64,000 nt of DNA from Eledone cirrhosa (GCA_964016885.1 OZ024743.1:166920022-166984021), one strand, 5' to 3'; counted from the stretch's first letter, positions 41,455 through 53,539 are shown. The notes: generated by a model from the sequence alone, not told the origin. Program-made: numbers and translations.

Positions 41455-44362
41455 ATCTGTAACACAAACTTCAAAAAACGAGACAATCACTTGATCACCT
41501 ATAGATCAGGGGAACACGTCAGTCAGATAGATTATATTCCTTACCAAAAGACGTGACAGAGTGTCTGTTGTAAACACTAAATCCCTCCCCCATGAAGGTT
41601 GCACCTCCCAACATAGCCTCATAGTTAGCGACCTCATAGTCAGGATGAGACGTACTCGACAACAGAGGAGGACTACCCTAAGGAGAAGAATATGGAAGTT
41701 AAAGGACCTCACAACCAGTAACAAATTTAAAAGCATATTACTTGATGCTTTTGACAGTAAGGAAGAGCAATTAGAGACGTACAATATAGAGGAAGAGTGG
41801 GAATTCCTGAAAGTTAACCTGCTGACGGCAACAGATGAAATCTGTGGCTGGAGCATACCTATAGGGAGGAGGAGAGTAATGTGGTGGTGGAACAGTAAGG
41901 TGGAGGAGTCAATCAAGGCCAAAAAGCAGGCTTGGAAAGTATGCCGTGATGGGGGAAGTAGAGAACACTATCAAGTGCTCAGGATGGAAGCTAGGAGACA
42001 AGTGTACTTTGCAAGAAGGGAAGCAGAGGAAAGAAAGTTCAAGCATGTTCTACAATGCGAGGACCAAAAACGTGAGGTGTTCAGGATTGCTAGGCAATGT
42101 GTAAAAGAAAACCGTGATATTGTCGAGAAGTGTGTCCATAATGATGATGGTGTACTTGCCATCACTGATGCTAATAAGAAGGTAGCATGGAAGTATCACT
42201 ACGAGAGACTACTAAATGAGGAAAACAAATGGGAAAAAGATAGTCTGCCCCAAATTGATCCAATAGAGGGACCAACAGTGCAAGTTAAAGGTACTATAAT
42301 AAGTAAGGCAATCAAAGATATGAAGACAGGCAAGGCAGCTAGGCCTTCAGAGATAGTTGCTGAAATGCTGAAAGCATCTGGAAATATTGAAGGCATCTGG
42401 TATGGTGGGACACACTATGGTCACCCGTATAGTTAACCAAATAATGGAGAATGGGGTCATACCGAAAGACTGGCATAGCAGCATCATCATTAACTGCTAC
42501 AAGGGTAAAGGAGATGCTCTAGATAAGGGAAACTAGAGAGGCATTAAGTTAGTTGACCAGGTCATGACGGTCACAGAAAGAGTTATAGTGCAACTAATCA
42601 GAGAGCGAATTGATCTAGATGAAATGCAGTTTGGGTTTGTGTCAGGTAAAAGTAACACAGACGCTCTTTTCCTTGAATGACAACTACAGGAGAAGTACCT
42701 AGCTAAAAGGAAACCCCTATACTTAGCTTTTGTAGACCTGAAGAAAGCATTTGACAGAGTCCTCCGCTCCATTATCAGGTGGGCTCTTAGAAAGCTAGGT
42801 GTAGATGAATGACTTGTGAGAGCTATACAAGCTATGTATAAAGAAACAGTCACAATGAATATTGTGAAGAATTTTGTGTGAAAGTTCGCGTTCATCAAGG
42901 CTCTGTCCTTAGCCCCCTCCTATTTATTATTGCCTTTCAGGCTATAACAGAGGAGTTCAAGACCGGCTGCCCATGGGAACTCCTATACACAGATGATCTA
43001 ATGCTCATAGCTGAATCAATGGCTGAACTAGAGAAGAAATTCCAAACATGGAAGGATGGCCTAGAATCAAAAGGCCTTAAAGTTAACTTGTCTAAGACTA
43101 AAGTTCTAGTTTGTAGAAAGGAAAATAGGGCACAGGTGCCCTCAGGGAAATGGCCATGCTCAGTGTGTAGGAAAGGAGAAGGCAGAAATTCCATTTTATT
43201 TACCAAATGCAAAGTATGGGTACATAAAAGATGTAAGTGGGATCACAGGAAAACTATCTAAGAACGTAGACTTTATATGTGTCCAATGCTCAGGTGCAAT
43301 AAGTAGCAAGTGCCCACAGGATACTAGCTCCTTCTATTGCCCAGATGGTTCTATAGAAATAGTAGACACTTTCCGTTACCTGGGTGACGAAATCAGCAGT
43401 GGTGGAGGGTGTTCTGAAAGTACAGTAGCCAGGGTCAGAACGGGATGGAAAAAGTTCAGAGAGCTTATACCGTTGTTGGCCACAAAAGATTTCTCTCTAA
43501 AAATTGTATGATGCCTGATTGTATGATGCCTGTATACGAACATCAATGCTACATGGCAGTGGGACATGGGCATTATGTGCAGAGGACCTGTGCAGACTGG
43601 AAAGGAATGAAGCATGCATGCTCCGTTGGATGTGAAATAGTAATATACGTGAACGGCAAAGCATAAATGAACTAAGTGAGAAATTAGGAATAAGAGGGAT
43701 CAGATGCTGTTTACTTGAGAGAAGACTACGTTGGTATGTCATGTGATGCGCATGAAAGACGACAGCTGCATAAAAAAGTGCAGGGCGATCAAAAGTGATG
43801 GTAGTTACAGAGTAGGTAGACCCAGAAAAACCTGGGACAATCTGATAAATTCCGACCTTACACACTTGCACCTCTCTAAGACAATGTCACTCGACCGAGA
43901 TCTTTGGCGCTACGCAGTAATACAGAAGACCCGCACTGCCTATGTACAAAGCGAAACCTACAGTCAGTAGGCACCTCTCAACCAAATATACACCCCAACC
44001 CACTACCCCTACCCTATCCTCCCACTCCCACCAACACCACCCTGTCTCTGTAAAGTTGGTACCACAACATCCAGTCCAAATAAATGAGATAATGAGATTG
44101 AGATTGATAGGTGTCACGACAAAAAAACACACAGCCCACACTGTAATGTGGCCATGTAGGTAACACGGTAAAAATTTCCCAGTTCCACACTGTAAATGTG
44201 GTTGGTGTTAGGAAGGGCATCCAGCCATAGAAAACCTGCCAGATAGTCCTATATGAGCGAGACACAGTCACCCGACCAACCTTGCCTCAAGTGGGACAAC
44301 TCCCGTCTAACCCATGCTAGCATGGAAGATGGACGTTAGACGATGATGATGAAGATGATGAT
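41455..44362 (+). mobile_element. LINE-A copy, 3' part after the LINE-2 insertion
   Basis: Continues NFKKRDNHLITYRSGEHVSQ (41467), linker and RT start (41561-42433), RT core in broken frames (42420-42880), motif B to C (42878-43255) with YTDD in place of YADD, a decayed PHD-like finger, and a C-terminal part broken near 43500. The 3' UTR ends in CTAACCCATGCTAGCATGG and (GAT)n at about 44362. Together with 34690-35760 it is one LINE-A copy of about 4 kb. Confidence 0.85.
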
Positions 44363-45195
44363 CTGGAACAATGGGACACACTATGGTCACCCGGATAGTA
44401 AACCAACTCATACAGATCGGGGTCATGCCAAATGACTGGCGTAGCAGCAGCATCATTAACTGCTAAAAGGGTAAAGGAGATGCCCTAGATAGGGGAAACT
44501 ATAGAGGCATTAAATTAATTGACCAGGTCATGAAGGTCAAAGAAAAAGTTATAGCACAACTAATCAGAGAGCAAATTGATCTAGACGAAATGCAGTTTGG
44601 GTTTGTGTCATGTAAAAGTACCACAGACGCTCTTTTCCTTGTACGACAACTACAGGAGAAGTACCTAGCTAAAAGTAAACCCCTATTCTTAGCTTTTGTT
44701 GACTTGGAGAAAGCATTTGACAGAGTCCCCCACGCCATTATCTGGTGGACCCTTAGAAAACCAGGGCTTGATGAATGGCTTGTGAGAGCTATACAAGCCA
44801 TGTATAAAGAAACAGCCAGCAAGGTTAGAATTAACAATGAATATAGTGAAGAATTTAGCGTAAAAATTGGTGTTCATCAGGGCTCTGTCCTTAGCCCCCT
44901 CCTATATATTAATTGCCCTTCAGGCTATAACAGAGAAGTTCAAGACCGGCTGCCCATGGAAACTCCTATACACAGATGATCTAACGCTCATAGCTGAATC
45001 AATGGCTGAACTAGAGAAGAAATTCCAAACATGGAAGGATGGCCTAGAATCAAAAGGCCTTAAAGTTAACTTGTCTAAGACTAAAGTTCTAGTTTGTAGA
45101 AAGGAAAATAGGGCACAGGTGCCCTCAGGGAAATGGCCATGCTCAGTGTGTAGGAAAGGAGTAGGCAGAAATTCCATTTTATTTACCAAATGCAG
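44363..45195 (+). mobile_element. Second LINE-A fragment (RT core)
   Basis: Starts inside the RT ('acactatggtcacccggata') directly after the previous tail. It carries FGFVSCKSTTDALFLVRQLQ, FVDLEKAFDRVPH (44530-44890), then YTDD after a frameshift and the first half of the finger ([15 protein letters not shown]). It stops at 45195, where a GIY-YIG fragment begins without spacer. Confidence 0.85.
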
Positions 45196-45843
45196 TTAAA
45201 ACTAATGTAGGCAAAAAATTCCTAGAGCTCTTAGATAAAAATTTCCCTAGAACACATAGATACTATAAGATCTTTAATAGAAACTGTGTCAAAATTAGCT
45301 ACTCTTGCGGTCCCCCTATTAAATCTTATATTATCAACAAAAAAATCACCTAGAGAACATCAAAATTGCTCCTGTAGAGTCAAAAGTGAATGCCCATTAC
45401 AAGGTAAATGCAACACCAAAGCCATTGTATATGCGGCTAAAGTGACAACCATCGGCAACAACCAACCAGCCACCAGTGAACGATATGTGGGTATGACACA
45501 AGACAAGTTCAAAATGCGTTATTACTCACATGTCGCATCCTTTCGACATCCAGAAAAAAGATTCACAACAGCTCTGGCTAGCAGAATATGGGATTTGAAA
45601 GACCAAGGTATCCAATATAAATTGGATTGGTCAATTTTGAACCAATCTAAAGAATATGCAAGAGGAACAAGAAAATGCACACACTGCATAAATGAAAAAT
45701 ATTGGATTTTACAAAAAGTTAAATCACCAAAAACCTGCCTAAATACAAAGACAGAAATCTTTACCAGTTGCCCACCCATGAAATCACACTTGCTTTCCAG
45801 CTCATATAAACTTAACACACTTTCAGATACTTATCCTCCATAA
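45196..45843 (+). mobile_element. GIY-YIG endonuclease fragment, Penelope-like
   Basis: [29 protein letters not shown] (45205-45315) are followed, after a frameshift in an A run near 45345, by CSCRVKSECPLQGKC, IVYAAKV and RYVGMTQDKFKMRYYSH (45380-45530). ALASRIWDLKDQGIQYKLDW and a Cys pair (CTHC) come next. This order fits GIY-YIG nucleases attached to retroelement RTs in cnidarians and molluscs. It differs from the PLE1/PLE2 nuclease. The RT itself is missing. Assignment to Penelope-like elements is an inference. Confidence 0.6.
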
Positions 45844-46490
45844 GCTCTTATTCTTCACTTAATTTATTCTCTTTTTACTTTCATTTTTAACCTTATTATT
45901 AATTTTAATTTTATTTTTACTTCACATCCACCAGTAACCCCCCCCCCTCCCCTTTATCCTTCGATTCACTTACCTAATATCTTCACTTTCCACTTTTTAC
46001 TTCCCTATTATCTTTACTACCTGATTTACAAAAGTCACTTGCGTTTTCCACTCCAGATAATTTCTGTTATTTCGCAGCCATTTTTTATATTTTTATATTT
46101 GTACTCAATTATTCATAAGGTTACACCCTGAATCTATGTGTCTGAACGTCTTTATGTGTGTATACGTCCTGTATATGTACACGAACGCCTCCGTATGCGC
46201 ATGTGAGTGCGTGTATATATATGTGTATGTATGTGTGTTTTTATATCTGTGTTTTTATATCTATGTTTCTTACATTCTTATTTTTATGTGTGTGCGTGTA
46301 AGCGGGTCAATGTACGTGAATATGTTTGTGTGTATGTGTGTATATATATATATTTATTGTATTGTATGTATGGATGTGGATATGTGCGTGTGTGTATATA
46401 TATGTATATATATGTAGGAGGTGAGTTTTATTGTAGTACAATAAAGCAATGAAGATATCGGATAAGAAGCACTCTACAGTTTGTAGGACT
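45844..46490. other. Pyrimidine-rich DNA and TG/TATG microsatellite
   Basis: 45844-46130 is T/C-rich with a short C run and is probably the 3' UTR of the preceding fragment. 46136-46420 is a degenerate TGTATG array; frames through it are low-complexity Tyr/Val/Cys. Confidence 0.55.
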
Positions 46491-46539
46491 GGAGTATACA
46501 TAATATATAAGAACAACAGATGGTTAAAAGAGTTCCATG

Positions 46540-46611
46540 TATTTTATTATGCGCATTTCAAAAACAAATATCATCATGCAATAATATTTGTGTTTTCATC
46601 AGATAAAACAG
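46540..46611 (-). ncRNA. Hammerhead ribozyme motif (HH4)
   Basis: Minus strand: stem I GTTTTAT with ATAAAAT (eight pairs, one wobble), CTGATGA (46602-46596), a long stem II AAACACAAATAT/ATATTTGTTTTT with one C·T mismatch at the fourth pair, and GAAA (46559-46556). Stem III is the self-complementary ATGCGCAT, then A. Confidence 0.82.
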
Positions 46612-46731
46612 GAAGACATGATATGAAGGTTAAAAAACACTTGTGGATAGTGCAGTTTTAAATCAACATTGATATGTTGATTTAAAACTGCACTATCCAC
46701 AAGTGTTTTTTAACCTTCATATCATGTCTTC

Positions 46732-46803
46732 CTGTTTTATCTGATGAAAACACAAATATTATTGCATGATGATATTTGTTTTTGAAATGCGCATAATAAA
46801 ATA
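46732..46803 (+). ncRNA. Hammerhead ribozyme motif (HH5)
   Basis: The same motif on the plus strand in the other palindrome arm: CTGATGA at 46741-46747, GAAA at 46784-46787, stem III ATGCGCAT at 46787-46794, then A and the stem I partner ATAAAATA. Confidence 0.82.
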
Positions 46804-46851
46804 CATGGAACTCTTTTAACCATCTTTTGTTCTTATATATTATATGTATAT

Positions 46852-47660
46852 ATATATATATGTGTATACAGTCGCGTACGTACGTGTGATTAATATATAC
46901 ATGGGATGATATGTATGTATATGTATACGTGCATCCTGTGTAAGTATGTACGCATGCATACGCTTTTGTCTGTACGTATTGCGTGTATATATATATATAT
47001 TTTCTTATAGATATATGTTTTTATAGATATATGTGTATGTACGTGTGTACCTTCTTTTCTTCTCTTTTCTTTTCTCTAGCGTTAATCGACTACTTTCTCT
47101 TTCTTTTTTTCTTTCTCACATATTATTTAATTTTTATACATATATCGAGAATGACATCTGGATTTCGTGTCAACTAGATTATATCCGTATTTGTGGTTAC
47201 ATATACACAAATATACTTGCCCTCATATATGTACTTACGCACACATTTTCACCATACACACGCATTTGTACATACATACATATGTACATTTGTAAGTGTA
47301 TATACATACATATACACACACCTAACTATATTTCCTTATATTTTTTTTATATATTTTATATGTCTATTGCATTACCCTTATTTATATATATATATTTTTA
47401 TATTTCTTGAGGAGACTTTCCAAATATTTCACTATGTTTTATATTACCTTGTCCGACGAACGAATGAGGACGTTTCTTTCGTATTCATCTTATTCGGGAA
47501 ACCCCTGGTAATGAGGTAATTATATTGTATTGTTTATTATACATTAAATTTTGCTCTGGTACTTACATAGAGCACACTTCACTCCTATGACCTTTTCAAT
47601 TCCAACGGAAACTTCATTACTTATATATATATATATACATTTATATATATATATATATAT
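46852..47660. other. Microsatellite-rich DNA without genes
   Basis: TA, GTATA and CATA runs alternate with T-rich DNA (46985-47400). No family is recognised. Open frames consist of Tyr/Ile/His repeats. Confidence 0.5.
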
Positions 47661-47673
47661 AAATGTATATATA

Positions 47674-48000
47674 GTGTATTTGGTAATACACTGTATGCTT
47701 AATTAAAAACATTTTGAAGACCTTACACTATTGTTTTAAAGTAGTGACTATGTCACTTCTTTTTTCAACAAAGGGAGATAAGCTGACAGATTTCTCTTTC
47801 ATACTGTTAGTATTCCTCAGAGCTTAGCACTCCCTTTGCCTGTTGAAAATTATGAATGTTGGATTCTTATAGAATTCCAGTAATAATCAGGAACTGATTA
47901 TACAGAGCGGTTGCCGGTCCAGCAAAAATTGAAAATTAGAATTGGTGCTCTGAAATAGCGATGTATATATGAATGTATATATAGTGTATTTGGTAATACA
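47674..48000 (+). repeat. 310-bp repeat, unit A and start of unit B
   Basis: Unit A starts GTGTATTTGGTAATACACTG (47674). The same start recurs at 47984 after 310 bp, opening unit B. Contents include 'gtcacttctttttt', 'gttgccggtccagcaaaa' and 'ttggtgctctgaaatagc'. Unit B is interrupted at 48000 by a LINE. Confidence 0.8.
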
Positions 48001-48994
48001 TGTAGGATTCACATGCAGCAGCTGTGCTGAAACAGCAAGCAGCAAACAGCCACAGGAAACAAGTACCACCAATCTCTGGGAGGGCCCTGTAGAAACAGTA
48101 GACAGCTTCTGCTACCTAGGTGACCGAATTAGCAACGGAGGTGGGTGTTCAGAAAGTACAATAACTAGAGTAAGAACGGGATGGAAGAAGTTTAGGGAAC
48201 TACTACCACTGCTAGCTGCAAAAGGCTTCTCCCTCAGAATGAAAGGCAGACTGTATGATGCGTGTATCCGAACAGCGATGTTGCATGGTAGTGAGACCTG
48301 GGCGCTGAAGGTGGAAGACTTACGTAGATTAGAGAGAAACGAAGCCTGCATGCTCCGATGGATGTGTAACAGTAATATACGTGAACGACAAAGCATAAAT
48401 GAATTGAGAGAGAGACTGAGCATAAGAGGAATCAAATGCTGTGTGCAGGAGAGGCGGTTGCGTTGGTATGGACATGTGATGCATATGAAGGATGATAGCT
48501 GCATAAAAAGGTGCAGAGCACTAGAAGTTGATGGAAACCGCGGAGTGGGGAGACCCAAGATGACCTGGGATGAGGTGATAAAAGCCGACCTTACCCAATT
48601 ACACCTCTCAAAGACAATGACACACGACCGTGACTTCTGGCGTCACGCAGTAATACAGAGTACCCAACCTCCCATGGGTACATGCTGAAGCATATAAACA
48701 ATATGCCCCCACACACCCCACCGCAAGGTGGTCGTGGAGGTGCCACGGCAAAAAAGCACCCAGCCCACACTGTAAAGTGGACGTGTAGGCGCCACGAAAA
48801 AGCACCCAGCACTCACTGTAAATGAGGTTGGTGTTAGGAAGGGCATCCAGCTGTAGAAATCAAGCCAGATCAGTTCCTGTATGAGCAAGGCATGGTCAGC
48901 CGACCAGACACTGCACACAACAGGACAACCCATCTAACCCATGCTAGCGTGGAAGAACGGACGTAAAACGGTGATGATGATGATGATGATGATG
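48001..48994 (+). mobile_element. LINE-B copy, 5'-truncated
   Basis: Starts within the finger (GFTCSSCAETAS) and keeps the C-terminal domain open to 48685 (WALKVEDLRRLERNEAC, RRLRWYGHVMHMKDD, GRPKMTWDEV). The full 3' UTR follows (48690-48960) with (GAT)n at the end. It is very similar to 31073-31760, so it is young. Insertion split unit B of the 310-bp repeat ('ggtaataca' before, 'tgtgtgctt' after) with at most a very short target duplication. Confidence 0.88.
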
Positions 48995-49532
48995 ACTGTG
49001 TGCTTAATTAAAAGCATTTTGAAGACCTTATCCTATGTCACTTACTTCTTTTTTCAACAAACAAAGGCAGATAAGCTGACAGATCTCTGTTTCATACTGT
49101 TAGTATTCCTCAGAGCTTAGTACTCCCTTTGCCTGTTGAAAATTATGAATGTTGGATTCTTATAGAATTCCAGTAATAATCAGGAACTGATTACACATAG
49201 CTATTTCAGAGCACCAATTCTAATTTTCAATTTTTGCTGGACCGGCAACCGCTCTGTATAATCAGTTCCTGATTATTACTGGAATTCTATAAGAATCCAA
49301 CATTCATAATTTTCAACAGTCAAAGGGAGTGCTAAGCTTTAGGAATACCAACAGTATGAAACAAAGATCTGTCAGCTTATCTCCCTTTGTTTGTTGAAAA
49401 AAGAAGTGACATAGTCACTACTTTAAAACAATAGCGTAAGGTTTTCAAAATGCTTTTAATTAAGCATACAGTGCATTACCAAATACACTATATATATACA
49501 TTCATATATACATTGCTATTTCAGAGCACCAA

Positions 49533-49540
<8 letters not shown>
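48995..49540. repeat. 310-bp repeat, rest of unit B and inverted unit C
   Basis: 48995-49195 continues unit B. From 49200 the sequence runs as the reverse complement (unit C: 'agagcaccaattctaatttt' to 'taccaaatacactatatata' at 49490). A partial inverted unit follows, ending in TA repeats. B and C form a head-to-head inverted repeat. Confidence 0.8.

Positions 49541-49572
<32 letters not shown>
49541..49572. repeat. (TA)n microsatellite
   Basis: Pure TA run. 49573-49756 after it resembles Penelope-type terminal DNA but has no clear motif. Confidence 0.85.
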
Positions 49573-49573
<1 letters not shown>

Positions 49574-49759
49574 AGGGTCATATTGTTGTAATAATATTGC
49601 CAGAAATAACAGAACACACTCACTGTTTGGCTGGTTTTCACTTCTGTATCTTTTATATCTCCACAGTTAATTTATCCAGTCCTCAATGTTTATCATTGAC
49701 TGACCAACGGTCAAAAATAGATATAATATAGATATAAACACATATATATAGTCTAACAA

Positions 49760-49800
49760 AGGTCTTTCATTGCACATCTGCAACATCATCAGTGGTACTA
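49760..49800 (-). ncRNA. Hammerhead-like motif in PLE2 3' region
   Basis: Minus strand: CTGATGA (49792-49786), TG, a five-pair stem TTGCA/TGCAA, T, then GAAA. Stems I and III are unclear. The PLE1 counterpart is at 20145-20200. Confidence 0.35.
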
Positions 49801-50169
49801 ATATGTTCCTCCTGTTGTATTGTATGTCTACGCCATTTTTATTTTATCTGTTTATTTATTTATTTATTTGTTGTCTTCTTCTCTGCGCATGCGTTTGCAT
49901 GTGTGTTCGCGTTTGGGTGACTGTGTTTTGGTTATTGTATTCTATCTTAGTTTACTAGTGTGTGTTTATATGTGTTTGTTGTTATTGTGTATATATTTAT
50001 TTATATTTCTCTTGAGTCAGTATTGTTTGTTTGGGTATTGTTGTTATTCCATTCATTCTTTGTTTAGTTTTGGCCTTCTAAGCTCTATTTCGCTTGCCTC
50101 TCAGATTTGCCTACCTGTTGGGTCATTTCTATGTTTAGATATTATTTTAATTTCTATGTTGTCTATGTT

Positions 50170-52280
50170 ACCATCATGTTGTTTCTGGCGTGTTCATATA
50201 TTACTGAACCGTTTTTTCGTCCTTTTAATTCCCCCCAGTGTTGGTCTATTCTTTCTCCTATGCTACGAGCTGTCTCGCCTATGTATGTTGTTGTCATGTT
50301 TCTGCAAGTACCCTCTGTACATCTTATGCTATAGACTACGTTTCTAGTTTTACAGTTTATCTGGGGGTTTACTTTACATATAACACATTTACTATTACTA
50401 CAGTGGGTTTTCTTAAAAGGGTATTTTTGCTGATCAGGGATTTTATGGCAGTTCCTGGCTTTTCTACCACTTTAATCTTTAAGTGGGTCTTTCTCAGGAC
50501 CTTTCTACACTGGTTAGCTAATTTCCCTCCAGGAGTAGCGTCCAAGAACATGACACTCTGCTATCTCTGGTTGTCTTACCATGAGGTGGCTTTCCCTATC
50601 TTATGTTTAGTACTATCTAAGCTATTCCATGATTTGCTCTTGTATAATGGGCAAATTCCTTTCATGTACAGTTCTATGAGGGTCTTATATTTCTCTGTGG
50701 CTCCTTTTATACTCTGATTCTGTCTCTTTGGTTGTAGCCAGAGAACTGCATGCAATTGATGAAGTGTTGAATGTGTCTTTCCATGTGTCCACATGCAGGA
50801 CACATTCTTCATCACTCTTACCAAGTCTGTGATCAGAATATTAAACTTAGCACTAATGGACATTGCTGAGTTTTTGAGTATCAGGTATTTGGAGGCCATG
50901 GGTTTAGCATAGTGTGAGTGGAGAATTTGGTCCCTCTTGTCTATAGTGTTAATCCAGAGTTCTGTGTCTAATACAGGTAGTCTATTATCAGGGTGTTTGG
51001 AAGGGGAGTCGATAGTTACAGTTATACTCTGGTGTATGGAGTTAGCTATCTGCTGGATGCTTTCCATTGTGCTATGTTCTAAATCATATTTGTTGTATTC
51101 TCTTGTGGGGATGTCCTTATTACTATATTAATATCGTCTACATAACGAGAGTACATGATGAGGTCTATGGAGTTCTCATCAAGGAGATCTTTGAGTCTCC
51201 TTTCCCACCATACCATAAAAAGGTTGGCAACGTCACCAGCTATGCTGACGCCAATGGCTGCTCCCTCATTTTGGGTGTAGATCTTTTCGTTGAATTTGAA
51301 TATATGGCCCTTGGTAGTTTTAATACTATGGTAGTTTTATAATGGTAGTTTTAATACTAGCCCCTATTGCATGCGCAACCATTTTTTGTACCTGATCATT
51401 GTTTTTGGGGTCCATATGGCTTTGGTCCACCCAATGTTCCTTCCTATGGGAGTCATTTTTGCCATTGAATTTATGGTGGGGGTCTACCTCTTATGGGTCT
51501 ACTGGGGTAGAAACGGCTATGGTCATGGCTGTCTAGGTACTCGGTGTCATAGGTAAATCTAAGTAGGAGGCCCAGTTCATCTGTGTCGACGTCGCAGAAC
51601 TCCATCTCACTCTCACTGATCATCTCCACACATTTTTCCACAGCAAAATCAATGTTAATGGATGGATATAGTGACACCACGTCCATACTACCTATTATGC
51701 AGTTAGATAGGTTTTTGTTTTTGTTGCACTCGTTGATTCTGCTGAAGAAGTCCTCTGTACTGTCACATACATCTGGGGACATCTTGATTATGGGGCGTAT
51801 AACCATTGAGAGGAAGTAGGAGATCCTGTAGTTGCTAGCAATATTGGCTCCGCATACAGGTCTTGTTGGTGGCCCTGTTGTCGGGTTGTTGACTGTCTTA
51901 TGGTCTTTGCGTAGCCCATACAAGGGTGGTATGTCATTGTTAGACGCCTGGAAGTTGTTGGCAGTGCGTCTGCTTGGCTTTAGGATGTCGGTCCACATCA
52001 TCATGTGAGCATTGAGGATTTTCTCTCTCCCCTCATGTATTTGTTGTGTAATTTCGCTTATGTTGGTGATGTGGGTTGCATAGCCTTGATGTAATTTGGC
52101 ATGCTGTCTATCGACATCCTACCAGACTTCTCTGTGGGTAGACACACTACCTCACCATCCCTTGTGCGCTGCTTGAGGCTAACTAAGCCTTCTACAGGTT
52201 TCCTTCCAAGTTGTTGGACCTCTGGTCTGTTTTGTCTCTTAGTATATTAGTCTACTATTTGTCTAATCTTATTTCTAGCT
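50170..52280 (-). pseudogene. PLE2 RT-GIY-YIG polyprotein, broken
   Basis: Minus-strand blocks: ARNKIRQIVD and QLGRKPVEGLVSLKQR (52280-52170), YGLRKDHKTVNNPTTGPPTR and MDVVSLYPSINIDFAVEKC (52004-51471), the catalytic RYVDDI (51132-51146), SIHQSITVTIDSPSKHPDNR and LPVLDTELW (51067-50576). FLDATPGGKLANQCRKVL and the nuclease linker CVICKVNPQINCKTRN with YIGETARSIGERI (50400-50240) follow. Motif A here is YPSI where PLE1 has YSSI. Several frameshifts separate the parts. Confidence 0.83.
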
Positions 52281-53037
52281 ATGCCTTAGTATTTGACACC
52301 ATCTGCCTGTCTTGCTGTCTAACTAGCAGGAAGTCAATCTGGCTTATGTGCTCGCCTGATTTGTAGGTTATTAGGTGGTTGGTAGGCTTCTGGAAGTTAG
52401 TGTTGCAAATGGTTAGTGCATTTGCATCACAAAATTCAAGAAGCCTCACTCCTTCATTTCTTGAGCCGTAACCGTGCCCACCATGTACCCCAGTATAACC
52501 ATCCTGGAGCTGTCCAACATGTCCATTGAAGTCCCCTGCTAGCATAACGATGTCTCCGTCCTCTGTCGTTGAGGCTGCTTGTAAAAGTTGCTCATAAAAG
52601 CAGTCTTTCTCTTCTTTACCTAGGCCAGCCCGGGGAGCATAGGCAGAGATGATTGTCAGTAGTCTCCTGCCTACAACTAATCTAAGCTTAATTATTCTAT
52701 TACTAACTCTAACTACCTCTATTGTCTTATTGATCCATCTCTCAGCCAGTAATATGCCCACCCCACCTAACCCATCATCATTACCCACCCAGAAAAGCTT
52801 ATAACTAAGATGTTTGCCTGCGATTAGTCTTGCAGAAGCACCTGTCCATCTCACCTCTTGCACACAGCACACATCCACATGTCTTCTCTCCAGTATCTCT
52901 GCTATCTCACCAGATCTACCTGTTACAGTGCCAACATTAAGTGTGGCAACTCTGAGATGCGACGTCTTGTTCTTTTTCCTGTTGTGCGATTGCTTGATGA
53001 CAGTCGGGGGGTTCTCGCACATGGCCTCACCAGCCAC
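52279..53037 (-). mobile_element. RTE-like LINE endonuclease (LINE-D)
   Basis: 252 intact codons: LRVATLNVGTVTGRSGE, DVCCVQEVRWTGA, VGNDDGLGGVGILLAERW, IISAYAPRAG, VMLAGDFNGHVG, GYGSRN, NTNFQKPTNHLITYKSGEH and SQIDFLLVRQQDR. This covers all endonuclease blocks (Glu, Asp and Asn positions present) up to SNTKA, where PLE2 begins. The family is a sister of LINE-B (about two thirds identical by eye). The RT is absent. Confidence 0.85.
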
Positions 53038-53400
53038 CCCACTACCGTGCGCAGCCCTAACATGGTTAGTTTTATTGCTGTTGTCGCAGTTGTTGCAATT
53101 CTCACTTGTTGTGCTCGTAGTTTTTGGCAGTAGTATATATACTGGTTGGATGCCCTCCCTAACACCAGCACCACTTTACAGCATGGACTGGATGCTTTTA
53201 TTAGTGCCACCAGCACTAGAGAGGTTGTCTTACTGGAGTCAGGGGCCCTATCCACCCCTCCATTTTACAGCATTGAGTGGGTGCTTTTATTCGTGCTACC
53301 AGCACTAGGTAAGTTGTCTTACTACCCCGCACCAATTTATTCGGAGTGGTAGCTCTCCTAGACGGGTTGCCTACACTACGGCTTACGGAGCCTCCGTCCG
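53038..53400 (-). other. 5' region of LINE-D with tail-like modules
   Basis: 53125-53340 contains the complement of tail modules ('ggatgccctccctaacacca', 'tttacagcatggactggatg') twice. Either an older LINE tail lies upstream, or LINE-D carries such modules in its 5' UTR. Confidence 0.5.
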
Positions 53401-53539
53401 CCCCTTGTCTGTTCTATGCTATATTCACGAGGGAGTGGTTATCATACAGCGTCAGGCAAGTATACCGAATGTGGGAAGGAAAATGGCGTTTACGTACAAA
53501 TTTATAAAAGATTCAACACAGATTATATCACATACAAAT

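Larger units (their letters stand above)
46494..46851. repeat. Near-perfect palindrome, about 175-bp arms
   Basis: The left arm (to 46669) and right arm (from 46674) are complementary with very few differences, separated by TGAT. Each arm contains one hammerhead motif, so they point in opposite directions. It could extrude as a cruciform or be transcribed into a long hairpin. Confidence 0.9.
49757..52283 (-). mobile_element. Penelope-like element (PLE2), 5'-truncated
   Basis: Second copy of the PLE1 family. It ends at 52283 inside the N-terminal region, against the endonuclease of another LINE. The 3' region (50160-49757) contains a hammerhead-like motif and CA/TTTA-rich DNA. Confidence 0.82.
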
